Assembly: GCF_023898315.1 (NCBI RefSeq)
Contig: NC_064614.1
Location: 502,278,109 to 502,342,108, forward strand
Source of the DNA: Schistocerca nitens
Taxonomy: Eukaryota > Arthropoda > Insecta > Orthoptera > Acrididae
Reading direction: 5' to 3'
DNA: 64,000 nucleotides
This document shows, piece after piece, positions 1-11,411 of this stretch (position 1 is its first letter; every line of letters begins with the position of its first letter). A program made the position numbers and the translations under genes. The notes below the pieces were generated by a model, which ran no database searches, was not told the DNA's origin, and saw nothing but the letters and a program-made list of their open reading frames with translations.

Positions 1-300
1 ACAAAAGCAATGTCTTGATAGCAGACTTTCTGTAAAAGAAAGTTTGGAAAAAGCATTCTTTATACCAACTGCTTCAAATTCTATTAATTAACTAAACCAA
101 ACAAGCAAATAAGCCTCCTAATTCAGGCGATAGCAAGGAAATTTATTTTCACTATTCGCTTTTTCGCAATAAAGAACAGCAGTAATTGTTTATTTCCTAT
201 TGTATTTCGACGAAACGTGAGTAATTCATAGTCATACCAACAGTGTTTGTCGGTATTTTGCGTGATTTATTTAAGTACTCCAGAATATCTGTTGAACGAC

Positions 301-375
301 GAGCTGCGTTAGCGTAATGGTTAATGTGTCTGGCTGCTAAGCAAAAGGTTCCGAGTTCAAATCTTGTTTGGTGCC
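301..375 (+). repeat. tRNA-like (SINE head or tRNA pseudogene) sequence
   Basis: A 75-bp tRNA-like stretch. It has an A-box-like segment (tagcgtaatgg, about 309-319) and a B-box-like segment (gagttcaaatc, about 353-363), spaced as in an RNA polymerase III internal promoter, and it ends in ggtgcc. The acceptor ends do not pair well, so a working tRNA is unlikely. A SINE head or decayed tRNA copy fits better. No SINE tail was recognised downstream. Confidence 0.45.
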
Positions 376-1069
376 TAATATTTTCTTTGTGTCGTACTTC
401 AGAATTTTATTCGTTTGAATATAATTTTTTGAAATTTCTAGTGGCAACTAAAATCGACCATACGGAAAGTATACGTTGTTGACTTTTCCCTCTGCAAACT
501 CTCCAAAATTTCGTGCAATGTTTTACAACATTTAATGCTGCAAATGCTGCACAATAATTGCGTTGAACATCGAAACAAAATTGTCATTTATGGGGGGGAA
601 GGTATCAGTCAAGAAGATGTGTAAAAATCAAATTTTTGGGCCAAATAGTTTTTGTGAAATCGAATGATAAGTGTGTCAAAGCAGTCGGAACACCATGTGT
701 CTGCTCAGGCGAGCAGTGCAGTGATGACAAAATCGCACACAGCGCGGAAAGCGGGGAGCACGTCTCTGAAGCAGCGAAAGGGTTAATGCGGTCGTGGTGG
801 CTTTACTTCATAAACTGCGAGCTCCCCCCCCTAAACGTAAGTTTGCGAACTATACTATACTATGGCGCTGCTTCTCTTGGCGCGTGAAACTGACAACGCA
901 GCGCGAGCCGCCAAGATAAAGGAATTGAACTACAGGCGCGATTTACATTGGTCATGGAAGCTGTGTATCAAATATTTTTTCACTTTTGCATAACAATAGA
1001 CCATTTGAATCAGAGATTCAGCTACGACACCAATTCTTTACAATCAAAAGAGAAATCACTTCTAGCTGA
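376..1069. other. No recognisable gene; low-complexity and GC-mixed intergenic DNA
   Basis: I see no gene here. An 83-residue frame at 636-887 contains a short Cys-containing stretch (CVCSGEQCSDD) that loosely resembles the Cys-rich remnant downstream, but I cannot join the two. A run of G at 592-598 is present. Confidence 0.3.
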
Positions 1070-1474
1070 AAGTTGCTTCCACCAACAGATGAAGTCCTGC
1101 AAAACCATATAAGACGTGTTCACTTGCAAGTGATTTACTAGAAATAGGCAGAGCAGTTGTCACCTGCATAACACGTCAGTGACTACGGTTGGAAAGTGGA
1201 AAACGACTCATGCATACCCCTAGCAAGTACGAGCTCAGTAGGCCTTCCTGAATCACTGGAATGCAGATATATGACATGCTAGCGAAGTAACTGCAGTTGC
1301 AAATCTTATAATTTATCTTGCCCAACATATTGTAAACGTGCATCGTCAGAGACTTGTATAAATATTTTCACAACTACCAGAGGTAACACGGACTGCGTCA
1401 GCAGTGATGACAGTGATGCTGAAGATGATATTGATAATTTAACACGTGACACGGTTGAGGAAAATGTTAACTGA
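1070..1474 (+). pseudogene. Decayed Cys-rich (CXC-like) C-terminus of a multicopy insect repeat protein
   Basis: Translated with frame changes, this gives LPPTDEVLQNHIRR, then after two stops DYGWKVEND, then a Cys-rich run (CSCKSYNLSCPTYCKR), then an acidic tail (DDSDAEDDIDN) and a stop at 1472-1474. The order of an LPPT..H motif, a YGW motif, a C-x-C block and an acidic tail matches, from memory, the C-terminal region of a protein widely multiplied in insect genomes and tied to mobile DNA. In-frame stops and at least one frameshift show that it is dead. I cannot name the family with certainty, and the upstream boundary is not visible. Confidence 0.4.
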
Positions 1475-1766
1475 TACATAACATACTGTGCAAAAAATGT
1501 AACATTAAATAGAATACAGAGAATGCAGTATTTGAATATATTATTTTAACTTTGTAGACAAAGTTTCCCTTGTCAGACATATACATTACTGTAATCTAAT
1601 GGTGTACAAGGATGGAACGTAGATGTAATTGTAAAATTGTAATCACACAAAATTTTCAACGCTTATTATTGTTTTTTGAAGAATAAGTAATTATTTTTCT
1701 GCATTCTTCGGAACATTTCAAAATACTGAATAAAATTAGGTCATAAAAAATTGCTAAAAAAAAAAA

Positions 1767-1960
1767 CGTTCAAATGGCTCTGAGCACTATGGGACTCAAC
1801 TGCTGAGGTCATAAGTCCCATAGAACTTAGAACTACTTAAACCTAACTAACCTAAGGACATCACACACATCCATGCCCGAGGCAGGATTCGAACCTGCGA
1901 CCGTAGCAGTTGCGCGGCTCCGGACTGAGCGCCTAGAACCGCTAGACCACCGCGGCCGGC
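1767..1960 (-). repeat. tRNA-derived SINE (family S1), full length
   Basis: Full-length S1 SINE on the minus strand. The tRNA-like head is at the right, with a B box seen on the plus strand as ggattcgaacc (about 1887-1897). The tail ends at the left with the conserved gagccatttgaac segment followed by a T-rich run (A-rich on the plus strand). It is flanked by a 7-bp target-site duplication, aattgct, at 1749-1755 and 1961-1967. At least eight related copies occur in the window. Confidence 0.9.
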
Positions 1961-2663
1961 AATTGCTCAAGCGTGCCAAAGTGGCACCCATCAAAATTAG
2001 CATTCCTGAGTATCCCTTTAAAATATAAAAAAGGGAAAAAAGCTTTGTACCGAATGCTACGCTTCGGGTCTGAAACTGCGCGACTAACTGGACACAAAAA
2101 GAAAATAACTGACACTTTATGAGAAGGTCTCTAAATGTACAGTAAAATACTCAGCGCCACGTAGTGCTACTGTAAAATAAAATGTAACAAGCATAGAAGG
2201 CGCTCCTTGTATGTTCGTACAACAATTTTGGAAGCAGTACAGGAGGAAAATACGGTAGCTACTTGTAACATTACGAACTAAAGAGCTCCCTAGATCAGCC
2301 GTTTTCACAATATGCGTCGCGGCTTCCAGGGGCGCCCGCAGTAGTCAAGTACAGGCGCGGGGGTTTTCGTAAAAATAATAATGTGGTTAATTTGCTTTCT
2401 GAGTAAAGAACAACGTGTGGGCTAGTTGTGATATCTTGCGGGCCGGCAAGTCTTGTTACAATGGCAGCGTTGTAGATGGCAGTACTACGTGACCCATTTG
2501 TTTTCATTCAGTAACAATCAGTTTTAAGGTTAGTTTTGTCGACTGTTGACCGTTTTTAATTGTTATTTGTCTTTGTGTCTTGTGTTTCTCTGACGACATG
2601 GCCATATGTTTCAATGTAAGTACAAAGCCCGATATATCAAACATATCAAGCGGTTTAAAGTTA

Positions 2664-4599
2664 TGAAGAGACGAAAATGATGAAAGTATGAGGACTGTTA
2701 CTTGAATTTCGGTTTTACGTGTTGTTGGAAGTGAAGAACGAACACAGTGTCTCATTTGTTTCAAATTCCTGACTTCTGAAAGCATGCTTCCTAATAAAAT
2801 GAAACGATTGGAATAAAACCACGGTTGTTTGGTAACCAAAGCACAGATGTTATTTCCTAAAAGTTAAAAGAAATGACAGAAAAAATAGCTTTGACCACAC
2901 AAGCTACGATTTCCGTGAAGGCCCTTCTTTCATCTTACCACGTGGCAAGGAACAAGAAACCTCATGACGGAAGGCCATATTTTACGAGCTGTGTTGCCAT
3001 GGTATCTATTACGATGTGTCAGCTGCAAGCAACTGGCAAGTGTGCCTTTGTGAGAAAACACAGGAAGTCGACCGACCGCGGTGACCTAACGGTTCTAGGC
3101 GCTTCAGTCCGGAACCGCGAGACTGCTACGGTCGCAGGTTCGAATCCTGCCTCGGGCATGGCTGCGCGTGATGTTCTTAGGTTAGTTCGGTTTAAGTAGC
3201 TCTAAGTTTTAGGGGACTGATGACCTCAGGTGTTAAGTCCCATAGTGCTCAGAGCCATTTGAACCATTTTTGAACAGGAAGTCGTCGAATGATCGGTATA
3301 GCTGACGACATTAATGTTCAGTTGGTTGAAAGACACAAAGGTAATGGTTATTTCAGTATTCAGTTGGATGAAGCTACAGCCAGCTACAGTCATGCGCATT
3401 TACTTTGTTACGTGCGATTTATACATAACAAAACATTTCATGAAGCTCTTTTGGTCTGCAGGAAAATAACGATTGGAACAAAGCGAACAGACTTCTTTGA
3501 AATACTACAGTCTTTTATGGAAGAAAACAACAGTAAATGGGAAAGTTGTATAGGCGTGTGTACAGATGGAGGTCGTAGTATGGCTGGCTGTTATGTTAAC
3601 GTTGGACCGGAAACTGCTCCGCAAATAGGCTTATCTTGTTGTTTAGACACGATATTTTATTCATCGAAAAGCACGGGCATCAAAAAGCTTGAACCCTATT
3701 CTTCATTATGTTCTTCAATCAGTGATCGAAATGGCAAACTTCATTAAAAGGCAGCCACTATACTACATGTTTCAATAGATGCCAGTAGCTATGGGGTCTC
3801 AGCACATTTAATTAATTCATTACAGTACCACTTGCCGGCTGTTACATGGTATGTTTTGAGAATAGTGGATGAACTCAAGAATGAGCTTACTTTTATCTTG
3901 TTCAAGAGATAAATTAGAGTTTCGAAAAGTTTGCAGAAAGTGGCTTTGCTTTGAAGCTGACATATCTTCATGACATTTTTGAAAAACTAAGTTCGTTGAA
4001 AGTTTCCCTTGAAGGTGATGAGACAGCATTATGCTACTGTCAAACAAAATTTCAGGCGTCAGAAAGAAACTACTATTGTGGAAGAAACGGTTGGATTGTA
4101 AACATACACATTACGTTTTATCTGCCCTTCAAGCGGTTTCAGAATACAATGACTTTCAGTTGAGTGAAGAACTGAAGTTTGTGTTTGTCGATAATCTAAC
4201 TGAACTCAGTGATTACTTTCTGAAATAATTTATCAACACAATAGGATCAAAGATTCTTTTTGTACAGGACTTCCATGAATTTTTGTCACTAAAGAAGAAG
4301 AGTGGTTTGTTGATATTTCTTCAGATTCCAAATTGAAACCGAAGTAAGTTGCCCCATCACTGCTTGAGTTTTGGAGGCTGATGAAGCAGGAGTGTCCGCA
4401 GGAAGGTTACGAGGCACTAAGACTTTTGAGACGTTTTGCAACATCCTGTTTGGGTGAGGTAGGTTTTTCAGCGGTGCCAGTCATGAACAGGAAATATATA
4501 TCGTGAATGAACATGTATAACGAGATGCGAGTCGCTGTTTCGTTCTCGTGCCGAGATTTGAAGAACTGATGAAGAACCAAGCTCATCCTTCCCACTGAT
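2664..4599 (+). pseudogene. hAT / ZBED5-like transposase pseudogene
   Basis: A degraded BED-zinc-finger hAT transposase. In order I can read: an N-terminal KYEDCYLNFGFT motif (about 2685-2720); a BED finger half with CLIC and KMKR (about 2747-2810); a SSYHVARNKKPH segment (about 2921-2956); after the SINE, RRMIGIADDI and QLVER (3283-3330); SIQLDEAT (3355-3378) and GVCTDGG (3553-3573), typical of the hAT RNase-H core; then LTYLHDIFEKLSSLKVSLEG (about 3955-4014), LSEELKF, and the C-terminal dimerisation region FWRLMKQECP through FATSCLGEVGFSA (about 4369-4480). A tga stop lies at 4597-4599. Several stops and frameshifts plus the SINE make it non-functional. Domestication can be excluded for this copy. 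Confidence 0.75.
3071..3273 (+). repeat. S1 SINE inserted in the hAT pseudogene
   Basis: Complete plus-strand S1 SINE, with a tRNA-like head (B box ggttcgaatcc at about 3138-3148) and the tail gagccatttgaacc plus T run. A perfect 11-bp target-site duplication, acaggaagtcg, lies at 3060-3070 and 3274-3284. Removing the SINE and one duplication copy joins the hAT coding sequence in one frame across the site (NTGSR|RMIG). Confidence 0.93.
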
Positions 4600-4851
4600 T
4601 TCGATGCAAGAATAAGGTGGTTAAAATTAATAACGAAATAGCTACTATTTTGATTTTGTCCGAAATTTAATGCAGGAATAGGATTCTTAAAATGTCAACA
4701 GTTAATAACGAAATAACTACTGCATTCATTTTTTGTCAAAACTCAAGTTTTTTTACCTCACACTCTGAATCGGGTATTGTGTGAAAGGAGGCGTTAAGTA
4801 TTTATGTTCAGGAAAAGAGGGCCGTGGAACCACGAAGTTTGGAATCCACTG

Positions 4852-5429
4852 GATTAAATTTCCCCGAACACCGACAGATGCGCAGTATTTCCGTAATGAA
4901 ACTTTCGAGAAGAATATCCCTCCTTTCGTTATTTGTGTACTGATCGCTTCATAATGTCGCCAAAACCTGTTACTGCACTGGTACACAACGCAAGTACCCA
5001 ATTAGAACGAGAACAGGGGACTGTGCTAAGAATAGACACGTATGCAGGGTGGGTATTGGTTATTCTGCAGTTTAACCGTGCATTTGTGGCAAAGCGGTCG
5101 TCTAACTAATAAGGCACCAAACACACTCCAAAACAACTTTAAGACAACCTCCCTCAAACCAGACGCCCACAGCGCTCAAATTATACAGGATTCCCACAAA
5201 GTTCCGCTATCATTTCAAAAATTCATGAGCTGGAAACTGTTAGAGACAGCGAACAGTGGTTTGTTGTAAAACGTGTAGTAGCTATCAAAGCTATCTTCCT
5301 CTTCCCTCTGTTGTAGGTTTGACTTGGGATGCATCAAAATGGCGACTGATCAGATGACACAACGTGTCAACTGATGTATTGAGTCCAAATTTGTGACAAA
5401 GTTACTGCGGAATTATCGATGCCAGTATG
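4852..5429. other. No recognisable feature
   Basis: Nothing identifiable beyond short random frames. Confidence 0.4.
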
Positions 5430-6185
5430 AGAGGGCATAACCGGCAAAAAAAAACAAGCACAGTGAGGTAGTTAAGAAACAGACGGGGAGGCAGGCAATG
5501 TCAAAGACATTCCTCGAAGTGGACGCCCCTCTAGGTTTCTAGCACGCGTTGACGTAGCTCAGACTGGTTCAAATGGCTCTGAGCACTATGGGACTTGAGG
5601 TCATCAGTCCCCTAGAACGTAGAACTACTTAAACCTAACTAACCTAAAGACATCACACACATCCATGCCCGAGGCAGGATTCGAACCTGCGACCATAGCG
5701 GTCGCGCGGTTCCAGACTGTAGCGCCTAGAACCGCTCGGCCGCACCGGCCGGAAGCTCAGACTGCATTTCAGCGCAGCTCCCAGACATCAATCCGTCGTA
5801 TATCACGCGATTTGCAGGAATCAAGATCAACTACCATAGAATGTTACGAAAGCGGTTACACCTTTTAGCATACAAACTGCATATGCTCCATGCATTGTGC
5901 CAAACGACCTTCCTGTGCTGTACGCATTAGCGTGTTACATGCTGGCCTTCACAGATGCTGACAATGACCACTCCAAAAAACGTCTGTTTTCAAATGAAAA
6001 AACATTCCACATTTTTGGATATGTGAGTGGCCACTGTAACCCTTCGTGCACGAATTAATGAAGCAATCAGTAGTGTTGAGGCAGCAATGCTAACCCGTAT
6101 ATGGACAGAACTCGAATATTGTCTTGATGTTCTTCAAGCAACGAGTGGGATACACACTGAAATTCTCACGAAACAGAAAAAAAAC
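5430..6185 (+). pseudogene. Tc1/mariner-superfamily transposase pseudogene
   Basis: Readable segments in shifting frames are GNVKDIPRSGRPS (helix-turn-helix/linker, about 5500-5538), SIRRISRDL (about 5791-5817), KRLHLLAYKLHMLHALC (about 5850-5900), LACYMLAFTDAD..SNEKTFHIFGY (catalytic core with a mutated D-E region) and a C-terminal LRARINEAI..LEYCLDVLQATSG (about 6040-6150). This order fits insect transposases of the DUF4817 or mariner type. There are several frameshifts and a SINE interrupts the N-terminal half. Terminal repeats were not found. Confidence 0.6.
5566..5753 (-). repeat. S1 SINE inserted in a transposase pseudogene
   Basis: Full-length minus-strand S1 SINE with a perfect 10-bp target-site duplication, agctcagact, at 5556-5565 and 5754-5763. 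On removal, the transposase sequence VDVAQT joins AFQRSS in one frame. Confidence 0.92.
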
Positions 6186-6905
6186 TTTGAGACCTAGTTA
6201 CACGTTTCAAAATAACCCAGGATGATAGACTGAAGCGCCAAAGAAACTGATATAGGCATGCGTATCCAAATACAGAGATATGTAAACTGACAAAATAAGG
6301 CGCTGCGGTCAGCAACGCCTACACAAAACAAGCGTCCGGCGCAGTTGTTAGATCGGTTCCTGTTGCTAAAATGGCATGTTATCGAGATTTAAGCGAGTTT
6401 GAATGTGGTGTTATAGTCGACGCACGAGTGATGGGACACAGCATCTCCGAGGCAGCGATGAAGTGAGGATTTTCCCGTACGACCATTTCACGAGTGTATC
6501 GTGAATATCAGGAATTCGGTAAAACATCAAATCTCCGACATCGCTGCGACCGGAAAAAGATCCTGCAAGAACGGGACCAACGACGATTAAAGAGAATCGT
6601 TCAACGTAACAGGAATGAAACCCTTCCGCAAATAGCTGCATACTTCAAATCTGGGCCATCAACAAGTGTCAGCGTGCGAAACATTCAACGAAAATCATCA
6701 ATATGGGCTTTCGGAGTTGAAGGCCCACTCGTGTATCCTTGATGACTGCACGACCCGAAGCTTTACGCTTTACCTGGGCCCGTCAACACCGACATTGGAC
6801 TGTTGATGACTGGAAATATGTTGCCTGGTCGGACAAGTCTCGATTCAAATTGTATTGAGCGGATAGACGTGTACGGGTATGTAAACAACCTCGTGAATCC
6901 ATGGA

Positions 6906-7109
6906 GCCGCGCTGGATTAGCCGAGCGGTCCCAGGCGCTGCAGTCGTAGACTGTGCGGCTGATCCCGGCGGAGGTTCGAGTCCTCCCTCGGGCATGGGTG
7001 TGTGTGTTTGTCCTTAGGATAATTTAGGTTAAGTAGTGTGTAAGCTTAGGGACTGATGACCTTAGCAGTTAAGTCCCATAAGATTTCACACACATTTGAA
7101 CATTTTTTT
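6906..7109 (+). repeat. SINE with a different (Leu-like) tRNA head
   Basis: The head resembles a tRNA with gctggattagccgagcggtc and a B box ggttcgagtcc (about 6972-6982). The tail (dgactgatgacctta..agtcccata..catttgaac + T run) is a diverged version of the S1 tail. An 11-bp target-site duplication, gaatccatgga/gaatacacgga with two mismatches, lies at 6895-6905 and 7110-7120. Confidence 0.88.
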
Positions 7110-7249
7110 GAATACACGGACCCTGCACGTCAGCAGGCGGCATTTCAAGTTGGTTTAGGCTCTGTGATGGTGTGGGGCGTGTGCAATTGGAGTGATATGG
7201 GACCCCTGGTACGTCTAGATACGACTCTTGACGGGTGACACGTACGTAA

Positions 7250-7452
7250 TCTCAAAAGGTTCAAATGGCTCTGAGCACTATGGGACTTAACATCTGAGGT
7301 CATCAGTCTCCTGGAACTTAGAACTACTCAAACCTAACTAACCTAAGGACATCACACACATCCATGCCCGAGGCAGGATTCGAACCTGCGACCGTAGCGG
7401 TGGCGCGGATCCAGACTGAAGCGCCTAGAACCGCTCGGCCACACCGGCAGGC
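7250..7452 (-). repeat. S1 SINE nested in Tc1-like element A
   Basis: Full-length minus-strand S1 SINE. A perfect 9-bp duplication, cgtacgtaa, lies at 7241-7249 and 7453-7461. Confidence 0.92.
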
Positions 7453-7872
7453 CGTACGTAAGCGTCCTGTTTGATCACCTACATTCATTCATGTCCATTG
7501 TGCCTTCCGACGGACTTGGGCAATTCCAGCAGGACAATGCGACACACCACACGTCGAGAATTGCTTCAAAGTATCTCCAGGAACACTCTGCTGAATTTCA
7601 ACACTTCCGCTGGCCACCAAACTCCCCAGACATGTACGTTACTGAGCATATGTGGGATGCCTTATAACGTGCTGTTCAGAAGAGATCTCCATCCCCTTGT
7701 ACTCCTACGGATTTATGGATAGCCCTGCAGGATTTATGGTGTCAGTTCCCTCCAGCACTACGTCAGACATTAGTCGAGTTCATGTCACATCATGTTGCGG
7801 CACTTCTGCGAGCTCGCGGGGGCTCTACACGATATCATGCAGGTGTACCAATTTCTTTGGCTCTTCAGTGTA

Positions 7873-9208
7873 TACCTCTATTTGTTTCCAAGCTCTGAAT
7901 TATTTAATTGATAACGGGACTTTATGGACATCCTGCACATATCCAGAAACAGTAGCCCGCTTGAAAAACAACCATTTTGTAGTCCCACACAAAATAATAA
8001 GCGTTGTCTGTGAATCTTCTATACACCCTGATTACTTAGCACTTTCAGTCGTCAGATATCTATTTCTTCCTCGTCAAGAGTTAATGCATGAAACATATTT
8101 GGAAATGTCTTTCTTTAGCATATCTATTGCCAATAAATTTCCTGTTTACTTTTCATAATATTATTATATATATGGTATCGTAAAGGCAGATTACGCTGTG
8201 CCGCTTGATCCGGAGCTAGAACTTCAGCGGTGAGTAGGATTTTAATGACCGCTATTAGAGTAGCTAAGGGGAGAAGAGATGGCACTTACAGTTTGTGATT
8301 ACAACATTACGTGACAAAGTTTGGCGTTAAATGTCAAGCTTCCGCGCAGCGTCTTGGCGAACGGGATCGTAAAGCACTGTTCATGTCTAGACTCTCCCTG
8401 GCGCTTCCAGTTGCCAGTAAGAACAGGACATGTGCTTGCAAGGATCTGCACTCTCCCCTCTGTTTTGCTGTACGTCCTTCCACAGGAGTACAAAATTTAA
8501 AGTTCACTCACTACCGTCTTCCACATAGAAGAGCTACTGTGGAAAGTGCGGGCGGTACCATGAAGCCAGTATGAAGTTTGAGCCGTTAGTTGATTGTGCG
8601 GCATACTCGAACTGACCAGATGAAGGAGCAATGTTCGCGAAAGATGAGTGTTTGGAATCTAAATCCATTCCGTAATTTTAACTTATTTTGTGGAGTAGAA
8701 TTTTAGCCATGTCCTCATTATCTCGTGTTTTGGTTGCTCCCTAACTTTCCATAGAGGGTGACGTCATTTGGAAAAGAATTAAGCTTAATTCTGGTAAGTT
8801 CAGAATAAGAAAACATCGAGATCCTGTGCAGAACTACTATTCAAGGTTAACAAAGCGTAATATGGATGGGAACCGACAGAAGTGTTGGGGGGAGGGGGGG
8901 GGGGGAGAATGAACTGAGATTCTGAACGACTCCCACCTGGGTTGATACGAGATACTCTTTTGTTCCTCACCTTAATTTTTTAACATCTTTGTAAGCTCGC
9001 GCGTGCATGTTGTTGCAGTCTTCACATGCTGCTCTTAAGGCCAGACATCACCTGCACAAGCCAGTGCCACGTAGAAGCAGTTTTTATTTGTCCTTCAATA
9101 ATTTTACAAAATCATATCACACACTTGAAGTTATACCGAAAAGTATCAGCATTTCAAACATAATTGCACTACAGTTACAGTAAATATTATTCTAAATTAC
9201 TACTGAAA
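7873..9208. other. No recognisable gene
   Basis: Random short frames only. A G-rich run lies at about 8887-8905. Confidence 0.4.
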
Positions 9209-9245
9209 CAAACACACAAACACACACACACACACACACACACAC
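9209..9245. repeat. (CA)n microsatellite
   Basis: An uninterrupted CA dinucleotide tract of about 17 units, preceded by aaacacacaaa. A C homopolymer (about 9337-9352) and a CT run follow close by. Confidence 0.95.
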
Positions 9246-10087
9246 GTGCATATATACACTAGTGAACCTGGCAGTGTTTCCCAATTTCTGAAAATATATG
9301 TGGAAATTGGGCGTACTTTATGTCCAAATCTCCTTCCCCCCCCCCCCCCCCCTCTCTCTCTGTCAATCGCCACTGGCCCCTTTCTCTGATCTTGAGCCAT
9401 GTTCATGGTTATTGCAAATTCAGATTCTATAGTAGTATACTAATCATAAGCTGATAAGCCATAAGTAACCGATTGCGGCAAAGAAAACAAAATAGCACAT
9501 TGTTGTGTATAAAATTCTTGTTTAAAAATGTATGTAATGAGAAAGAATGTGTCTGGGAGAAACAGTTTTTCTAATGCTTTAACTGCCCTCCTATCGTAGT
9601 TAAAGCTGACTGCAAGAAAGAAAACAAAACATCCTATACTTGCAGCAGACAAATGCACAACATTTTCTTTCTCACTGTCGATTATAACAGAAAACATGCA
9701 TATTTTTGTTTAATAAATAAATAGACTATGTGCACATGAATGTTTATCAGTATCCTACAAAATTTGGAGTAAATTGTTCAAGAGCTTTTCGATATTTTTG
9801 GTAAAAAGTTTCTGTTTTATATATTACATACATATTTATTTACTTCACACATTTTATAACAAATATATAGTCTATTTCCACCTGAATGTGTGTTAGAGTA
9901 TTATAAAAAATATGAAGTCAGTCAGGCAAAAATTATTCGATATTTTTGATAACAACATTTCACCTTTATATATTACATACGCATATATATATTATATACG
10001 TTAAAATATATAGCCTATTTCACTCCGAAAGTTCACTGGAGTATAATGTAAAAATTTGGTATTAATGTTTTCTCTTTACATTTTATA

Positions 10088-11268
10088 CACTGAAGAGCCA
10101 AAGAAACTGTTACACCTGCCTAATATCGTGTAGGGCCCCCGCCAGCACGCAGAAGTGCCGCAACACGATGTGGCATGGACTCAACTAAAGTCTGAAGTAG
10201 TGCTGGAGGGAACTGACACCATGAATTCGGCAGGGCTGTTCATAAATCCGTAAGAGTAAGAGGGGATGTAGAGTACTTCTGAACAGCACGTTACAAGGCA
10301 TCCCAGATATGCTCAATAACGTACATGTCTGGGGTGTTTAAGAGTGTTCCTGGAGCCACTCTGTAGCAATTCTGGACGTGTGGGGTGTCGCATTATCCTG
10401 CTAGAATTGCCCAAGTCCGTCGGAATGGACAATGGACATGAATGGATGCAGGTGATCAGACAGGATGCTTATGTACGTATCACCTGTCAGACTCGTATCT
10501 AGACGTATCGGGGGTTCCATATCACTCCAACTGCACTCGCCCCAAACCATTTCAGAGATTGAACAGTCCCCTGCTGACATGCAGGGTTCGTGGATTCATG
10601 ACGTTTTTTCCATACTCGTAAACATCCATTAACTCGATACAATTTGAAATGAGACTCGTCCGACCAGGTAACATGTTCCAGTGATCAACAGTCCAATGTC
10701 TGTGTTGACGGGCCGAGGCGAGGTGTAAAGCTTTGTGTCGTGCAGTCATCAAGGATACTCGAGTGGGCGTTCGGCTCCGAAAGCCCATATCGATGATGTT
10801 TCATTGGATGGTTCGCATGCTAACACATGTTGATGGCCCAGCATTGAAATCTGCAGCAATTTGCGGAAGGGTTGCACTTCTGTCACGTTGAACGATTCTC
10901 TCTCAGTCGTCGTTGGTTTCGTTCTTACAGGATCTTTTTCCGGCCGCAGCGATGTCGGCGATTTGATTTTTTACCGAATTCCTGATAGTCACGGTACACT
11001 CGTGAAATGGTCGTACGGGATAATCCCCACTTCATCGCTGCCTAGGAGATGCTGTGTCCCATCGCTCGTGCGCCATCTATAATACCACATTCAAACTCGC
11101 TTAAATCTCGATAACGTGCCATTGTAGCAGCAGTAACCGATCTAACAACTGCGCCAGACGCTTGTTGCCTTATGTAGGCGTTGCCGACCGCAGCGCCTTA
11201 TTCTATCTGTTTACATATATCTGTATTTGAGTTCGCATGCCTATACCAGTTTCTTTGCCACTTCAGCG
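10088..11268 (-). mobile_element. Tc1-like DNA transposon B
   Basis: A 1,181-bp element with terminal inverted repeats (cactgaagagccaaagaaac on the left and its inverted form ending cacttcagcg on the right). It is flanked by TA at 10,086-10,087 and 11,269-11,270. Same family as element A, and inserted into the AT-rich tandem array. Confidence 0.9.
10107..11122 (-). pseudogene. Tc1-like transposase pseudogene (element B)
   Basis: The start codon complement is at 11,120-11,122, giving MARYRDLSEFECGIID. It continues with SRTTISRVYRDYQEFG, RRHRCGRKKIL, RLREIVQRDRSATLPQIAADF and, further on, MTARHKALHLASARQHRHWTVD. Reading to the left, remnants of the catalytic core and of a RGGPTRY-like end are seen close to the left terminus. 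Stops (for example after SIS and KKIL) and frameshifts break it. It is less interrupted than copy A, having no nested insertions. Confidence 0.78.
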
Positions 11269-11411
11269 TATATATAATTATATACATTAAAATAGGTATC
11301 CTATGTCTCTCTGAAAGTTCATTAGGGTATTGTGTAAAAAATTGATATAAATCGGTCAATAACTTTTCGAGATCTTTGATAAAAATTTTTTCGCCTTATA
11401 TACCATATGTA

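Larger units (their letters stand above)
2296..4851 (+). mobile_element. hAT-superfamily (ZBED5/Charlie-like) DNA transposon, degraded
   Basis: The interval encloses a hAT-type transposase pseudogene. The left end starts cagccgttttcacaa and the right end reads ttggaatccactg. In reverse complement the right end begins cagtggattccaaac, matching the usual hAT terminal pattern CAGTGGTTC-like, and the left end is a mutated version of it. The 8-bp flanks (2288-2295 and 4852-4859) match at only about half of positions, so the duplication is decayed or a boundary is slightly off. A younger SINE sits inside. Confidence 0.6.
6371..7858 (+). pseudogene. Tc1-like transposase pseudogene (element A)
   Basis: It begins MACYRDLSEFE at the atg of 6371. 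A helix-turn-helix region follows (SRTTISRVYREYQEFGKT), then RRLKRIVQRNRNETLPQIAA. The first catalytic Asp is kept in WSDKSRF (the usual E is K). The second is in FQQDNATHHTSR and the Glu in TEHMWD, with 36 residues between them by my count (classical Tc1 has 34). The C-terminus reads RGGSTRYHAG. An early stop (AAMK*), frameshifts and two SINEs inactivate it. Confidence 0.8.
6228..7870 (+). mobile_element. Tc1-like DNA transposon A with two nested SINEs
   Basis: The left end gactgaagcgccaaagaaact and the inverted right end (agtttctttggctcttcagtg-like) define terminal inverted repeats. TA dinucleotides at 6226-6227 and 7871-7872 are the target duplication. The same ends bound element B at 10,088-11,268, so A and B are one family. 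Without its two SINEs and their duplications A would be about 1.2 kb. Confidence 0.88.

Noticed and set aside
301-375. Functional tRNA gene
   Set aside because: The A and B boxes are visible, but the acceptor and other stems do not pair convincingly.
2117-2839. Minus-strand frames over the start of the hAT element
   Set aside because: The plus strand carries the recognisable BED-finger sequence; minus frames have no similarity.
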